Shown here piece by piece: positions 45,881 through 55,651 of a stretch of 64,000 nt of DNA. Position numbers and translations under genes: made by a program. Source of the DNA: Trabulsiella odontotermitis. Its GTDB lineage: Bacteria; Pseudomonadota; Gammaproteobacteria; Enterobacterales; Enterobacteriaceae. Position 1 is the first letter of the stretch; each line of letters starts with the position of its first letter. The notes beneath the pieces are model-generated. The model ran no database searches. It worked only from the letters and a program-made list of their open reading frames with translations, and was not told the DNA's origin. The stretch spans positions 124,001-188,000 of the forward strand of contig NZ_LIFX01000009.1 of NCBI RefSeq assembly GCF_001297775.1, written 5' to 3'.

Positions 45881-46567
45881 ATGGCCGTCGAAACGCAACT
45901 GAACCCAACACAGCCCGTAAATCAGCAAATCTACCGGATTTTGCGCCGGGATATTGTGCATTGCCTGATCCCGCCGGGAACGCCGCTGTCAGAAAAGGAC
46001 GTCTCCGTGCGCTTTGATGTGTCGCGCCAGCCGGTGCGGGAAGCGTTTATCAAACTGGCTGAAAACGGCCTGATTCAGATCCGCCCCCAGCGTGGCAGCT
46101 ACGTCAATAAAATCTCCCTCTCCCAGGTCCGTAACGGCTGTTTTGTCCGTCAGGCTATTGAGCGCGCCGTTGTTCGTCGCGCGGCTGGCATGATTAACGA
46201 TGCCCAGTGCTACCAGCTGGAGAAAAACCTGCAACAGCAGCGTATTGCCATCGACCACCACCAGATCAACGATTTTTTCCAGCTTGATGATGAATTTCAT
46301 CAGACGCTGTCAGGCATTGCCGACTGCCAGCTGGCGTGGGATACCATCGAAAACATTAAAGCCACCATTGACCGGGTGCGCTACATGAGTCTGGATCACA
46401 TCTCCTCGCCGGAAATGTTGCTGCGTCAGCACCACGATATTTTCGCCGCGCTGGAAAAGCGCGATGCCGACGCCGTGGAGAATGCCATGGCGTTGCATCT
46501 GCATGAAATCAGCGAATCGGTGTTGTTGATAAAACAAGAAAACAGCGACTGGTTTAGCGAAGAGTAA
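45881..46567 (+). CDS. rspR: RspR (YdfH), GntR/FadR-family repressor
   Basis: A 228-residue regulator with an N-terminal winged helix ([40 protein letters not shown]) and a C-terminal all-helical FCD domain whose His/Asp residues bind metal and ligand. E. coli RspR represses rspA. It is convergent with ydfI, with a shared bidirectional terminator, and the other uronate genes lie beyond, so it is the natural regulator of this cluster. Confidence 0.95.
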   Translation: MAVETQLNPTQPVNQQIYRILRRDIVHCLIPPGTPLSEKDVSVRFDVSRQPVREAFIKLAENGLIQIRPQRGSYVNKISLSQVRNGCFVRQAIERAVVRRAAGMINDAQCYQLEKNLQQQRIAIDHHQINDFFQLDDEFHQTLSGIADCQLAWDTIENIKATIDRVRYMSLDHISSPEMLLRQHHDIFAALEKRDADAVENAMALHLHEISESVLLIKQENSDWFSEE

Positions 46568-46572
46568 AAAGC

Positions 46573-46598
46573 AAAACCCCCTCAGCGAGGGGGTTTTT
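46573..46598. terminator. Bidirectional terminator between rspR and ydfI
   Basis: ACCCCCTC (46576-46583) pairs with GAGGGGGT (46587-46594) around AGC, flanked by AAA on the left and TTTTT on the right. It serves rspR strongly and can act for ydfI on the other strand. Confidence 0.9.
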
Positions 46599-46610
46599 AC
46601 TGGCTGACGC

Positions 46611-48071
46611 TTAGCGTTTAGCGAACTGCGCAACGGTGGCTTTGGCGCCTTTTTCCAGCAGCAACAGATAAGCCGAGGTGACGTTTTTGACGAACGCGCT
46701 TTCCAGCGGCAATTCTTTGCCGAAGACAGCCTCGATACCGAGCAGCGCCTGAACGCGCGCTTCCCCTTCCTGGCTCTCTTTTACCGCTTGTTGAATCACC
46801 GGCAGCAATGGATCGCACACTTCAATGGCGTTCCCTTGTTCATCCACACCACCGACGTAACACATCCAGCCCGCCACGCCGAGCGCCAGTAAATCAAAGC
46901 TGCTCTGATGGGCAAGGTGCCAGCGTACGGAATCCAGCATACGCTGCGGCAGTTTCTGGCTGCCGTCCATCGCGATCTGCCAGGTACGGTGACGCAGCGC
47001 CGGGTTGCTGTAGCGTTCAATCAAGAGATCTGCATAGTGCGCGAGATCCACGCCCTTCACTTTCAGCGTTGGTGCCTGCTCTTTCAACATCAGGGTATGC
47101 GCGGCGTGACGGTAGTTTTCGTCTTCCATGCAATCATTGATGTGCTGATAACCCGCCAGATAGCCCAGATACGCGAGGAATGAGTGACTGCCGTTGAGCA
47201 TCCGCAGTTTCATCTCTTCAAACGGGATAACATCTTTCACCAGCTCAGCACCGGCTTTTTCCCACGCCGGACGCCCCGCCACGAAATTGTCTTCAATCAC
47301 CCACTGACGGAACGGTTCACAGGCCACACCGGCCGGATCGCGCACGCCAGTGATGTGCTCAATTTTGTCCAGCGCGTCGGCGGTAACGGCAGGCACAATG
47401 CGGTCAACCATGGTCGACGGGAACGTGACGTTTTTCTCGATCCACGCGGCCAGTTCTTTATCGACGGCGCGTGCGTACGCGCAAACCACATTGCGCATTA
47501 CATGGCCGTTTTCCGGCATGTTGTCGCAGGACATCACGCTGAACGCCGGAAGACCGGCCGCTTTACGACGCGCCAGCGCTTCCACCACCACGCCCGGCGC
47601 TGACTTCGGCTGATGCGGATTTTGCAGGTCAGCGGCAATTAACGGGTGATCGAGCATCAGTTCCCCGGTCGCCGGTGAATGGCAATACCCTTTTTCGGTA
47701 ATGGTCAGCGAGACGATCGCCACCTGCGGCTCGCACATCGCCGCCAGCACAGTTTCCAGACCATCGACCTGTGCGTGCAGCGCCTGTTTCACCACACCCA
47801 CAACGCGCGCGGTCCAGGCGTCGGCAGACATTTCCGCCACGGTGTAGAGCTTATCCTGCTGATTGAGATCGGCTATCTGCTGTTCGCCGCCGATCAGGTT
47901 CACCTCGGTATAGCCCCAGTCACTGCCATGTTCTGCTGCCAGAATATCTGCATATACTGCCTGATGCGCGCGATGGAAAGCGCCAAAACCCAAGTGCACA
48001 ATACGCGGCACCAGTTTGTTGCGATCGTAGCCAGGAAGTGTTGCCTTAGCCGTCAGTAACGTGTTTTGCAT
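46611..48071 (-). CDS. ydfI: YdfI, D-mannonate oxidoreductase (fructuronate reductase)
   Basis: Mannitol-dehydrogenase-family NAD-dependent enzyme interconverting D-fructuronate and D-mannonate. Starting at ATG 48071 ([18 protein letters not shown]) gives 486 residues, equal to E. coli YdfI; a GTG at 48083 is the alternative. Motifs: [17 protein letters not shown] (nucleotide loop), [19 protein letters not shown] and [17 protein letters not shown] with the catalytic region. It is separated from the upstream transporter by 165 bp, so it may have its own promoter. Confidence 0.95.
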   Translation of the reverse strand: MQNTLLTAKATLPGYDRNKLVPRIVHLGFGAFHRAHQAVYADILAAEHGSDWGYTEVNLIGGEQQIADLNQQDKLYTVAEMSADAWTARVVGVVKQALHAQVDGLETVLAAMCEPQVAIVSLTITEKGYCHSPATGELMLDHPLIAADLQNPHQPKSAPGVVVEALARRKAAGLPAFSVMSCDNMPENGHVMRNVVCAYARAVDKELAAWIEKNVTFPSTMVDRIVPAVTADALDKIEHITGVRDPAGVACEPFRQWVIEDNFVAGRPAWEKAGAELVKDVIPFEEMKLRMLNGSHSFLAYLGYLAGYQHINDCMEDENYRHAAHTLMLKEQAPTLKVKGVDLAHYADLLIERYSNPALRHRTWQIAMDGSQKLPQRMLDSVRWHLAHQSSFDLLALGVAGWMCYVGGVDEQGNAIEVCDPLLPVIQQAVKESQEGEARVQALLGIEAVFGKELPLESAFVKNVTSAYLLLLEKGAKATVAQFAKR

Positions 48072-48236
48072 TTTAATACTCACAGTGTAGAAAACGGGTT
48101 GCCATACTAGATTAACGAGTGTTTTCGTCGGTGTTTTGACTTACGTTAATTTATTGGTAAGTGGTATAACATCATTTTAAAGTTGTGTGACACCACGACC
48201 GTTACACGTCTGGCAACCCAGCCATTATTTCGCCAT
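48072..48236 (-). promoter_or_regulatory. Possible promoter region of ydfI
   Basis: AT-rich gap of 165 bp with TTATTGGTAAGTGGTATAAC around 48154-48173, which recalls half-sites of ExuR/UxuR-type operators (ATTGGT, GGTATAAC). No terminator hairpin after the transporter gene was recognised. Weak evidence. Confidence 0.3.
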
Positions 48237-49781
48237 TCAGCTCAGCGTGGAGGCCTGTTTGACTTCCGGGCTCGCCTGCTGCGTTGCACTGCACCACAGT
48301 TTGTCGTAGTTGTAGCCGGTCAAATCCTCAACAATATGGCGTGTTTCGGCGGTAACGTCGGATTTCAGACCATGCGCTTTAAGACGTTCCACTTCATCGA
48401 CAAAAATCTTGTGAGTGCGTTTGTTCAGGTGGAAAGTCAATGCCTGCCAGAGAGCAATCAACAACAGACCTGCAGTACCGATGAATAACAGCATGGCGAT
48501 GGTGTTAATGGCTTCCTGTGGCTGCACCTGGCTGCCTTTGACAAAACCACCGCTTTGCAACAGCAGACCGACAACAAACGTGGCGATAGCAACCGTGGTT
48601 TTCCGCGAGAATGTCATCACCGCCGCAAACAGCCCTTCACGACGCTGGCGGGTGATCATTTCATCAATATCAGGAATGAACGGGAAAACGTTCCACGGAG
48701 TAAATTCCAGTACACAACGCCCGACCTGGTAGACCCCGGCGAGGATCACCAGCAGCATGACTTTGTTATCAGTCGGGAACTGGTAAACCAGGAAGAAACC
48801 ACCCAGGCACAGCATCATCAGGCTGTAGGCAAAAATGTAGAGTCGTGACGGGCCATATTTGATAATGGCGACCCCTGCCGCGAGCGTGACCGGTAAACCG
48901 ACGATACTCATCGACAGCAGCGTACCGGCCAGCGACGATGATACATTCAGGCAGTAGACGCAGAAGAAGACAAAGACCGTGTTATAAACATCTTTTCCGG
49001 TGAATGAGAAAAGATAGATAGCCAGATGCTTCCGGAACGCTCTGACTTTCAGCGTCGAGGCATATTCTTTAAACAGTCCGCCAAAGGCCGCCAGTTTTTC
49101 GTTCAGCGTGCGGGAGGTGCGCGAGTTTTCCAGCTCCGCTTTCATTTCCGGTGTTAACTCGCGTTCCCAGGTGACTTTCCAGGAGACCAGCACACAGAGC
49201 ATGAACAGCACCGCAAAGACAATGCCGTTGATCAGATAGGCATTAGCGTTGTGCTCGCCAAAGTAATTGATGAGCAGCCCTGGAATAAAGGTCGCCAGGA
49301 AGGTCCCTGAGGCGGAAAGGAACATGCGGCAGGTGGAGAGTTTGGTCCGCGAGTTGAAATCGCGGGTCATCTCAGATGGCAGCGTTTCCCATGGGATCAG
49401 CACCATTGCGGCGATGATTTCAAACGCCAGATAGACCGCAAGGTAAAAAGCGTAGTTCATCCCTTCGACCCACAACAAGGCGTAGACCAGCATCAGCGGT
49501 GCGCCGATCAGCAGGAAGAAACGACGACGGCCGAATTTTTTACCCAGATAGTTTTTATAGAAATGATCGGTAAAGCTTCCCATAAACAGGCTGACGATCG
49601 CATCGACGATACGCGCAATCGCCACAATTGAGGCCGCTTCAACCGGAGAAAGACCGACAAATGTCGTATAGAAATATAACAGCCAGGCGCCAATAACCGT
49701 GAATGCGCCACCACCCATAATGTCTGTCAGGCCATAACCGATACTAACGGGAATGGTGATTTTTTTGTTTGTACGGGACAT
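48237..49781 (-). CDS. GPH-family sugar/uronide transporter
   Basis: A 514-residue glycoside-pentoside-hexuronide:cation symporter with twelve helices. The N-terminus is IPVSIGYGLTDIMGGGAF. The GPH signature region is DAIVSLFMGSFTDHFYKNYL plus KKFGRRRFFLLIGAP, and the central cytoplasmic loop is between about 210 and 255. The soluble C-terminal tail of about 75 residues is longer than usual. It is encoded 27 bp downstream of the glucuronate isomerase paralogue, so glucuronate or a glucuronide is the likely cargo. In E. coli the corresponding gene ydfJ is a different, disrupted MFS gene. Confidence 0.85.
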   Translation of the reverse strand: MSRTNKKITIPVSIGYGLTDIMGGGAFTVIGAWLLYFYTTFVGLSPVEAASIVAIARIVDAIVSLFMGSFTDHFYKNYLGKKFGRRRFFLLIGAPLMLVYALLWVEGMNYAFYLAVYLAFEIIAAMVLIPWETLPSEMTRDFNSRTKLSTCRMFLSASGTFLATFIPGLLINYFGEHNANAYLINGIVFAVLFMLCVLVSWKVTWERELTPEMKAELENSRTSRTLNEKLAAFGGLFKEYASTLKVRAFRKHLAIYLFSFTGKDVYNTVFVFFCVYCLNVSSSLAGTLLSMSIVGLPVTLAAGVAIIKYGPSRLYIFAYSLMMLCLGGFFLVYQFPTDNKVMLLVILAGVYQVGRCVLEFTPWNVFPFIPDIDEMITRQRREGLFAAVMTFSRKTTVAIATFVVGLLLQSGGFVKGSQVQPQEAINTIAMLLFIGTAGLLLIALWQALTFHLNKRTHKIFVDEVERLKAHGLKSDVTAETRHIVEDLTGYNYDKLWCSATQQASPEVKQASTLS

Positions 49782-49808
49782 AGTTGTTCTACCCCATCGG
49801 ATAAGTCG

Positions 49809-51215
49809 TTAAAAGTTAAAGTAATGACTGGCGTTATCGTGACAAATATTTTTAATCATCCGGGTTAATATCTCCCGGTCGTCAGGAATTTCACCGTGGG
49901 CGACCCAGTCACCGATCAGGTTGCATAATATTCTGCGGAAATAGTCATGACGGGTGTAAGAAATAAGACTGCGGGAATCCGTCAGCATTCCGATGAAATT
50001 CATCAGCAAACCTTGATCAGCCAGGGTATTTAACTGGTTCTCCATTCCACGACGTGTATCGTTAAACCACCATCCCGATCCAAACTGGATGGGCGATTTC
50101 ACACCCTCTTCCGCTGACTGGAAATTGGCGATGGTCGAGGCAACCACATCGTTATAGCTGGCGTTTAAGTTATACAGAATGGTCTTCGGTAACTCGTTGC
50201 GTTTCGCCAGTGCATCCAGAAATTGATTCAGATTCGCCGCCAGATCGGTTTGATCATTTATGGAGTCGAATCCGCTGTTAATACCGACAGCCTTCAGCAT
50301 CCTGCTGTTATTATTGCGAATGGCGCCAAAATGAATTTGCATGGCCCATTTCCGCGCCTTGTAGTGGCGGGCAAGCATCAGGAACAGCGCGCTGGTTAGC
50401 ACATCCTGCTCCGCTGAAGAGAGCGCTTCACCGGCCCGTTTGCGGGTAAACAGGCGTTCGGCTTCACCGGGTTCAGCATCACGAAAACACATCGCCAGCG
50501 GGCCGTGGTCGGAAATACGGCAGCCGGATTCATGAAACCAGTCAATTCGTTTTTCAATCGCCTGGCTGAAATCCGCCAGCGAAACGATATTCTGCCCGGT
50601 CATGGCGCTTAATTTTTCAATAAACTGAACAAAGCGCTGCGGATCGTTTTCAAATACGTCATCCGGGCGGAACGTCGGCAGGACTTTCGCCGGGAATGAA
50701 GCGTCATCACGCAGCAGACGATGATATTCCAGCGAATCCAGCGGTGAATCGGTGGTGCAAATAACTTCCACGTTCGAGCGGGTAATTAACCCTCTCGGTT
50801 TAAAATCATCACTGGCTAACTGACGATTACATTGCGACATGATTTCGTGCCAGTTATTCCGGTTCAGCGTCTGGTCAATGCCGAAATAAAATTTCAGCTC
50901 CAGATGCGTCCAGTGATATAGCGGATTACCAAAACAGGCTTCTACCGTCTCCGCCCACGCGCGGAATTTTTCCTCCGCGCTGGCATTGCCGGTAATAAAA
51001 TCTTCGCTGATACCATTGGCGCGCATTGCACGCCATTTATAATGGTCCCCCGCCAGCCAGAGCCGGGTAATATGGTCGAAGGCTTTATTTTCGTAAATCT
51101 CTTTCGCATCCAGATGACAATGGAAATCGATAATTGGCAGCGCTCGGGCGATATCGCAATACAGTTTCACACCTGGCGCGTTGTTAATCATAAAGCTGTC
51201 ATTGATAAAGCTCAT
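49809..51215 (-). CDS. Glucuronate isomerase (UxaC family, second copy)
   Basis: Uronate isomerase of 468 residues (E. coli UxaC 470), converting D-glucuronate to D-fructuronate. The amidohydrolase-like start IIDFHCHLDAKEIYENKAFD has the His-x-His pair (His32, His34). Further family marks are RSNVEVICTTDSPLDSLEYH and MLTDSRSLISYTRHDYFRR. The start at 51215 is set by CGGAGACGATC; the upstream reading to 51575 is a shadow of rspA. E. coli has rspB at this place. Since uxaB is encoded at 25 kb, a standard uxaCA operon probably exists elsewhere, making this a paralogue. Confidence 0.9.
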   Translation of the reverse strand: MSFINDSFMINNAPGVKLYCDIARALPIIDFHCHLDAKEIYENKAFDHITRLWLAGDHYKWRAMRANGISEDFITGNASAEEKFRAWAETVEACFGNPLYHWTHLELKFYFGIDQTLNRNNWHEIMSQCNRQLASDDFKPRGLITRSNVEVICTTDSPLDSLEYHRLLRDDASFPAKVLPTFRPDDVFENDPQRFVQFIEKLSAMTGQNIVSLADFSQAIEKRIDWFHESGCRISDHGPLAMCFRDAEPGEAERLFTRKRAGEALSSAEQDVLTSALFLMLARHYKARKWAMQIHFGAIRNNNSRMLKAVGINSGFDSINDQTDLAANLNQFLDALAKRNELPKTILYNLNASYNDVVASTIANFQSAEEGVKSPIQFGSGWWFNDTRRGMENQLNTLADQGLLMNFIGMLTDSRSLISYTRHDYFRRILCNLIGDWVAHGEIPDDREILTRMIKNICHDNASHYFNF

Positions 51216-51228
51216 GATCGTCTCCGGT

Positions 51229-52443
51229 TTACCAGTTCCACAACGTGCCGTCTTCAAGACGGGCAACGGGCAGACAGGCGGGTTCGTAGGGATATTTCGC
51301 GGCGAGTTTTTCATCGAATTCGATGCCGATGCCCGGCTTGTCGCCCGGATGCATATAGCCGTTATCGAAGGTCCAGCTGTGCGGGAATACTTCCAGCATT
51401 TGTTCGGAATACCCCATGTATTCCTGAACGCCAAAGTTCGGCACCCACAAGTCGAAATGCAGCGCGGCGGCCATACAGACTGGCGACAGGTCAGAAGGAC
51501 CATGCGCACCGGTACGTACCTGGTAAAGTGAGGCGAAATCAGCAATGCGGCGCATGCCGGTGATCCCGCCCGCATGGGTCAGCGTGGTGCGGATGTAGTC
51601 AATCAGTTGCTCTTCGATAAGCTGTTTGCAATCCCAGATGCTGTTAAAGATTTCCCCGACGGCAATCGGCGTCACGGTGTGCTGGCGAATCAGGCGGAAG
51701 CATTCCTGGTTTTCCGCCGGGGTCGGATCTTCCATCCAGAACAGGCGATAATCTTCGATGCTCTTGCCAAAGCGCGCGGCTTCAATCGGCGTCAGACGGT
51801 GGTGCATGTCATGAAGCAGATGTTCGTGGAAACCAAATTTTTCGCGCACGGCCTCGAACAGTTTCGGTGTGAAATCGAGGTATTTTTCCGTCGACCACAG
51901 TTGTTCGTCCGGCCAGGCGCCTTTGGTTGCCGGTTCGTAAGCCAGCCCTTTCCCCTTCGCCATGCCATACGTGGTTTTCATCCCCGGAATGCCGCACTGC
52001 ACGCGGATCGCTTTAAATCCCATCTCCTTATGGCGCGCGTAATCATCCAGCACGTCGTCGATGGTATGACCGGTGGTGTGGCAATAAACCATCACGCCGT
52101 CACGCGATGCCCCGCCCAGCAACTGGTAAAGCGGCATGTTGGCGGCTTTCGCTTTGATATCCCAGAGCGCCATATCAATCGCCGAGATGGCGGACATGGT
52201 GACCGGCCCGCGGCGCCAGTACGCGCCTTTATAGAAGAACTGCCAGATATCTTCGATGCGCCGCGCGTCGCGGCCGATCAGCTGCGGACACAGGTGATCT
52301 TTGAGATAGGATGCCACCGACAGCTCGCGCCCGTTCAGCGTGGCATCACCCAGTCCGACAATGCCGTCCTCGGTGGTGATTTTCAGTGTGACAAAGTTAC
52401 GACCCGGGCAGGTGACAAAAACATCAGCACCAACGATTTTCAT
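51229..52443 (-). CDS. rspA: RspA, D-mannonate dehydratase
   Basis: Enolase-superfamily enzyme of 404 residues, as in E. coli, dehydrating D-mannonate to 2-keto-3-deoxygluconate. The N-terminal capping domain begins [20 protein letters not shown]. The barrel contains [15 protein letters not shown] and [12 protein letters not shown] with acidic metal ligands, then VGEIFNSIW. It is the first gene of a leftward operon followed by the isomerase after 13 bp. The E. coli homologue was first named for a starvation-sensing phenotype. Confidence 0.95.
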   Translation of the reverse strand: MKIVGADVFVTCPGRNFVTLKITTEDGIVGLGDATLNGRELSVASYLKDHLCPQLIGRDARRIEDIWQFFYKGAYWRRGPVTMSAISAIDMALWDIKAKAANMPLYQLLGGASRDGVMVYCHTTGHTIDDVLDDYARHKEMGFKAIRVQCGIPGMKTTYGMAKGKGLAYEPATKGAWPDEQLWSTEKYLDFTPKLFEAVREKFGFHEHLLHDMHHRLTPIEAARFGKSIEDYRLFWMEDPTPAENQECFRLIRQHTVTPIAVGEIFNSIWDCKQLIEEQLIDYIRTTLTHAGGITGMRRIADFASLYQVRTGAHGPSDLSPVCMAAALHFDLWVPNFGVQEYMGYSEQMLEVFPHSWTFDNGYMHPGDKPGIGIEFDEKLAAKYPYEPACLPVARLEDGTLWNW

Positions 52444-52496
52444 TTTTTTCGATCCTTACATCTCAGCGGTTAATGCCGAAACTTTATGCATTTGCC

Positions 52497-52512
52497 TACT
52501 ACCATACAAGTA
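52497..52512. promoter_or_regulatory. Candidate RspR operator upstream of rspA
   Basis: TACTACCATACAAGTA is an imperfect dyad with TACT/AGTA ends and an ATAC core, resembling GntR/FCD-type operators. It lies 54 bp upstream of the rspA start codon. RspR repression of rspA is known in E. coli; the site is assigned by eye. Confidence 0.45.
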
Positions 52513-52678
52513 TATTGATCACAAAAATGACATCGCCCTGGATTATTTTTCAGATTCTCTGCCACCCTTCCCGGCCCAGCGGTGATGCGCTGTCTGACAT
52601 TAACTACTGCGTTTTCTGGCGAGAATGTTGTAAACTTTGCACAGGGATTAACCGCATTCATCACCAAAGGAAACCGCA

Positions 52679-53020
52679 ATGAAAATTACGCTTAGCAAAC
52701 GCCTGTGCCTTGCGGCAATGCTGACGCTGGGTGCCCTCGGGTACACGACTTCCTCTTTTGCCGAAACCAACAAACTGGTTATTGAATCCGGTGACAGCGC
52801 GCTGAGCCGTCAGGAAGCGGCGATGCAAAAAGAACAGTGGGGAGACACCCGCTCGTTACGCCAGAAAGTGAATAAACGCGCTGAAAAAGAGTTCGATAAA
52901 GCCGATGTGGCGTTTGATGCCCGCGATAAATGCGAGCAGAGCGCCAACCTGAATGCCTACTGGGAACCTAATACCCTTCGCTGCCTCGATCGTTCAACCG
53001 GCCGCGCGATCAACCCATAA
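52679..53020 (+). CDS. ynfB: YnfB, UPF0482 periplasmic protein
   Basis: A 113-residue exported protein of unknown function, the same length as in E. coli. The signal peptide ([20 protein letters not shown] to about SFAE) precedes a charged, helix-prone mature part ([20 protein letters not shown]) and a C-terminal pair of cysteines (RDKCEQSAN...TLRCLDRS), probably disulfide-bonded. It is upstream of speG. Confidence 0.94.
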   Translation: MKITLSKRLCLAAMLTLGALGYTTSSFAETNKLVIESGDSALSRQEAAMQKEQWGDTRSLRQKVNKRAEKEFDKADVAFDARDKCEQSANLNAYWEPNTLRCLDRSTGRAINP

Positions 53021-53078
53021 TCCCGACGGGTGCCGACTCCGGCACCCTTTTTACTCGTTGTCACAGTAAGGATTTTTC

Positions 53079-53636
53079 ATGGCTGACGCCTGGACTATCA
53101 AGCTACGCCCGCTTGAGCGCGAAGACCTGCGCTTTGTTCATCAACTCGACAACAACGCCAGCGTCATGCGCTACTGGTTTGAAGAGCCGTACGAAGCCTT
53201 CGTCGAACTCTCTGACCTGTACGACAAACACATCCACGATCAGAGCGAGCGTCGGTTCGTGGTGGAGTGCAATGGTGAGAACGCCGGTCTGGTTGAACTG
53301 GTCGAGATCAATCACGTTCACCGCCGCGCCGAATTTCAGATCATTATTTCCCCGGAATATCAGGGCAAAGGGCTGGCGTCGAGAGCGGCAAAACTGGCGA
53401 TGGACTACGGCTTTACCGTCCTGAATCTCTACAAGCTCTATTTAATCGTCGATAAAGAAAACGAGAAAGCCATTCACATCTACCGCAAACTGGGCTTTAT
53501 GGTGGAAGGAGAACTCATCCATGAGTTCTTCATCAATGGTGAATACCGCAACACCATCCGGATGTGTATTTTCCAGCAACAGTATCTTTCCGCGCATAAA
53601 ACCGGTCACTCGCTGCTGAAACCAACGGCTCAGTAG
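53079..53636 (+). CDS. speG: SpeG, spermidine N-acetyltransferase
   Basis: GNAT-fold enzyme of 185 residues (E. coli 186) that acetylates spermidine and spermine to prevent polyamine toxicity. The acetyl-CoA motif [20 protein letters not shown] and [17 protein letters not shown] are intact, as is the N-terminal allosteric region [20 protein letters not shown]. The end overlaps the convergent ynfC by 7 bp. Confidence 0.97.
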   Translation: MADAWTIKLRPLEREDLRFVHQLDNNASVMRYWFEEPYEAFVELSDLYDKHIHDQSERRFVVECNGENAGLVELVEINHVHRRAEFQIIISPEYQGKGLASRAAKLAMDYGFTVLNLYKLYLIVDKENEKAIHIYRKLGFMVEGELIHEFFINGEYRNTIRMCIFQQQYLSAHKTGHSLLKPTAQ

Positions 53637-54340
53637 TATTCAATATTGTTTTTGATGGTGTAATGCCGCGTTACTGGCGGTTTTACGCTTTCGTCAACAA
53701 TCTGCAAATCACAGTTGATGGGGTTATCGTGGTGATCGTAGTCGCAGCTTTGCTTCACGTTGCCGACCCGCTGCTCATTCAACGTACTGATGGCGGTGTA
53801 ATCCATCTTTTTACGCTTGTCTTTTGACGGCGTGGCAACCACCGACAGATGCTCATTCTTCACGTCGGTGGTTTTCCCCAGCGGATAACCATCGCTGTCG
53901 TAACGATAGGTAATGTGCATATCTTTTCCGCTCGCGGAAACGACAAACCCGTTGTCATCGGTGTCCCATGTCACGCCTGAAGCGGGCAACGCCGCCAGCT
54001 GACACTTCCCCTGCAGCCGCAACAATTTTTTCTGCGAGATAGCATCAAGATAATAGTTGGCATCCAGCACCAGCGACGCGCCGGTGTTCTTTTCCAGGTC
54101 ATGAAACTCCAGCAGGTCGAAGCACCCTTCTTCCGACATTTTGCCGGTCACGTATTTCGACACTTTTCCCTGCGCGTCCATCAGCGTCTGGCTGAAATCT
54201 TTCACCGGGCCGCGCAGCGGGTCAAAATCAAACTCGCTGGAAAAGCTCGCCATTTCCGGGGTAAAAGCCGCTGGCGTCGACGAATTATCACAACCCGCTA
54301 AAATCAGCGTCACTGGCGCCATCATCAGCAATTTCTTCAC
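53630..54340 (-). CDS. ynfC: YnfC, UPF0257 lipoprotein
   Basis: Predicted lipoprotein of unknown function. The GTG start at 54340 ([17 protein letters not shown]) gives 236 residues, the E. coli length, with lipobox LAGC at residues 14-17. The body matches E. coli YnfC ([32 protein letters not shown]) and ends IKNNIEYY. A longer in-frame reading to 54382 would spoil the signal peptide. Confidence 0.93.
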   Translation of the reverse strand: MKKLLMMAPVTLILAGCDNSSTPAAFTPEMASFSSEFDFDPLRGPVKDFSQTLMDAQGKVSKYVTGKMSEEGCFDLLEFHDLEKNTGASLVLDANYYLDAISQKKLLRLQGKCQLAALPASGVTWDTDDNGFVVSASGKDMHITYRYDSDGYPLGKTTDVKNEHLSVVATPSKDKRKKMDYTAISTLNEQRVGNVKQSCDYDHHDNPINCDLQIVDESVKPPVTRHYTIKNNIEYY

Positions 54341-54487
54341 GCTTTTTTCCTGTTCGGAGAATTCTCCCGTCAATAGTAACAACTAAACCCCGCTTTCGAA
54401 CAGTCATCGCGGCAACGTTGTTAACATCGCCCTACGACAGGTTCACTCTGCTATCCTTTGAAGACTATCCAACACAAGGAGGCGAAC

Positions 54488-54739
54488 ATGAAATCTGTAA
54501 AATGGTTACTGGCTTTATTGATTGCAGCATCCGCGCCCGCGCTGGCGGCCCCCGATTCCTGCGAACGTGTCAAAGACGAGATCGCACAGAAGATCATCAA
54601 CAACGGCGTTCCGGAGACTGGATTCACCCTTGATATCGTCCCGAACGATCAGGCAGATAAGGCAGGCTCGCAGGTGGTTGGCCACTGTGCTAACGATACC
54701 TTTAAAATTCTCTACACCCGTACAAGTGATGCACAGTAA
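54488..54739 (+). CDS. ynfD: YnfD, DUF1161 periplasmic protein
   Basis: An 83-residue exported protein. The signal peptide (MKSVKWLLALLIAASAPALA) is followed by a short domain with two cysteines (DSCERVKDE, VGHCANDT) likely to form a disulfide, as in DUF1161 proteins. The start at 54488 follows AAGGAGGCGAAC. The ynfEFGH-dmsD-clcB genes that follow in E. coli are absent, and ynfK comes next. Confidence 0.9.
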   Translation: MKSVKWLLALLIAASAPALAAPDSCERVKDEIAQKIINNGVPETGFTLDIVPNDQADKAGSQVVGHCANDTFKILYTRTSDAQ

Positions 54740-54828
54740 TTCGTGACAACGTCACGAACATCTACAATAAAAGAGTGAATGAAGGGAAGTTGCCGGGCAG
54801 GCAGAACGCTGCCCGGTGGTTTACGGTG

Positions 54829-55524
54829 TTACGCGAAAACGCGGTCAACCGCCAGCACGCTGCCGAGAATGGACACATCGACATAATGCGACAGATCGCG
54901 CTGTTCGGCGCGAGGCAGATATGGCAGTTCACCGATCAGCGGTGCGGGAAGCTTTTTACTCAGGACTTCAATGATTTCAGCATAATGCGCCAGCCCCGGG
55001 TTGATGCGATTCGCCACCCAGCCAATCAGCGGCAGGCCATCATTGGCAATCGCCTGCGCCGTTAACAGCGCGTGGTTGATGCACCCTTCCTGGATCCCCA
55101 CCACCAGTATGACCGGCAGTTGTTCCTGGACTACCCATTCAGAAAGCGGACGCAAATCGTTCATCAGGCTGCGCCAGCCGCCGGTGCCTTCCACCACGAC
55201 GTGTTCAACCTGCTGGCTCAACTGCGCCAGCCCGTTCGACAGCAACGAATAATTAATCGGGCCACTGTGCGCAACGCTGCTTTCCTCTTCGCTGAAAGCC
55301 AGCGGATTGACCGCCGCATACGGCAATTCTGGCGTGGAGACGCTTTGTAGCACCAGCGCGTCTTTATTGCGCAGCCCGTCTGGCGTCTCTTTACTGCCTT
55401 TCGCAACCGGTTTATACCCTGCGACGCTTTTGCCACTGGCAGCCAGCGCCTGCAGCAGTGCGCGAGAAACGACCGTTTTCCCGACCGCAGTATCAGTTCC
55501 CGTTACAAAGAAACGCTTAAGCAT
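54829..55524 (-). CDS. ynfK: BioD2 (YnfK), dethiobiotin synthetase paralogue
   Basis: A 231-residue P-loop ATPase of the dethiobiotin synthetase family, equal in length to E. coli YnfK. The P-loop GTDTAVGKTVVSRAL lies near residue 9; KPVAKGSKETPDG and VVVEGTGGWRSL carry the carbamate and Mg sites. It may form the ureido ring of biotin, but bioD in the bio operon is the main enzyme. The start at 55524 follows GGAG. Confidence 0.94.
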   Translation of the reverse strand: MLKRFFVTGTDTAVGKTVVSRALLQALAASGKSVAGYKPVAKGSKETPDGLRNKDALVLQSVSTPELPYAAVNPLAFSEEESSVAHSGPINYSLLSNGLAQLSQQVEHVVVEGTGGWRSLMNDLRPLSEWVVQEQLPVILVVGIQEGCINHALLTAQAIANDGLPLIGWVANRINPGLAHYAEIIEVLSKKLPAPLIGELPYLPRAEQRDLSHYVDVSILGSVLAVDRVFA

Positions 55525-55651
55525 CACTAACTCCACAGTTATGCCGGTAAAATATCAAGAAAGGTAATTATTCAATATCAGGGAAAGTCTACGCGATGCC
55601 AGAATGGGACAGATTGAGATAGCGCAATTTTTCTTGAACTATGAAAAATTG

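Noticed and set aside
51216..51575. N-terminal extension of the glucuronate isomerase to 588 aa
   Set aside because: The extension is an out-of-frame reading of the rspA 3' end; the conserved start at 51215 has a good ribosome binding site.
51574..52473. 299-aa ORF on the + strand over rspA
   Set aside because: Antisense shadow; the composition simply mirrors rspA codons.
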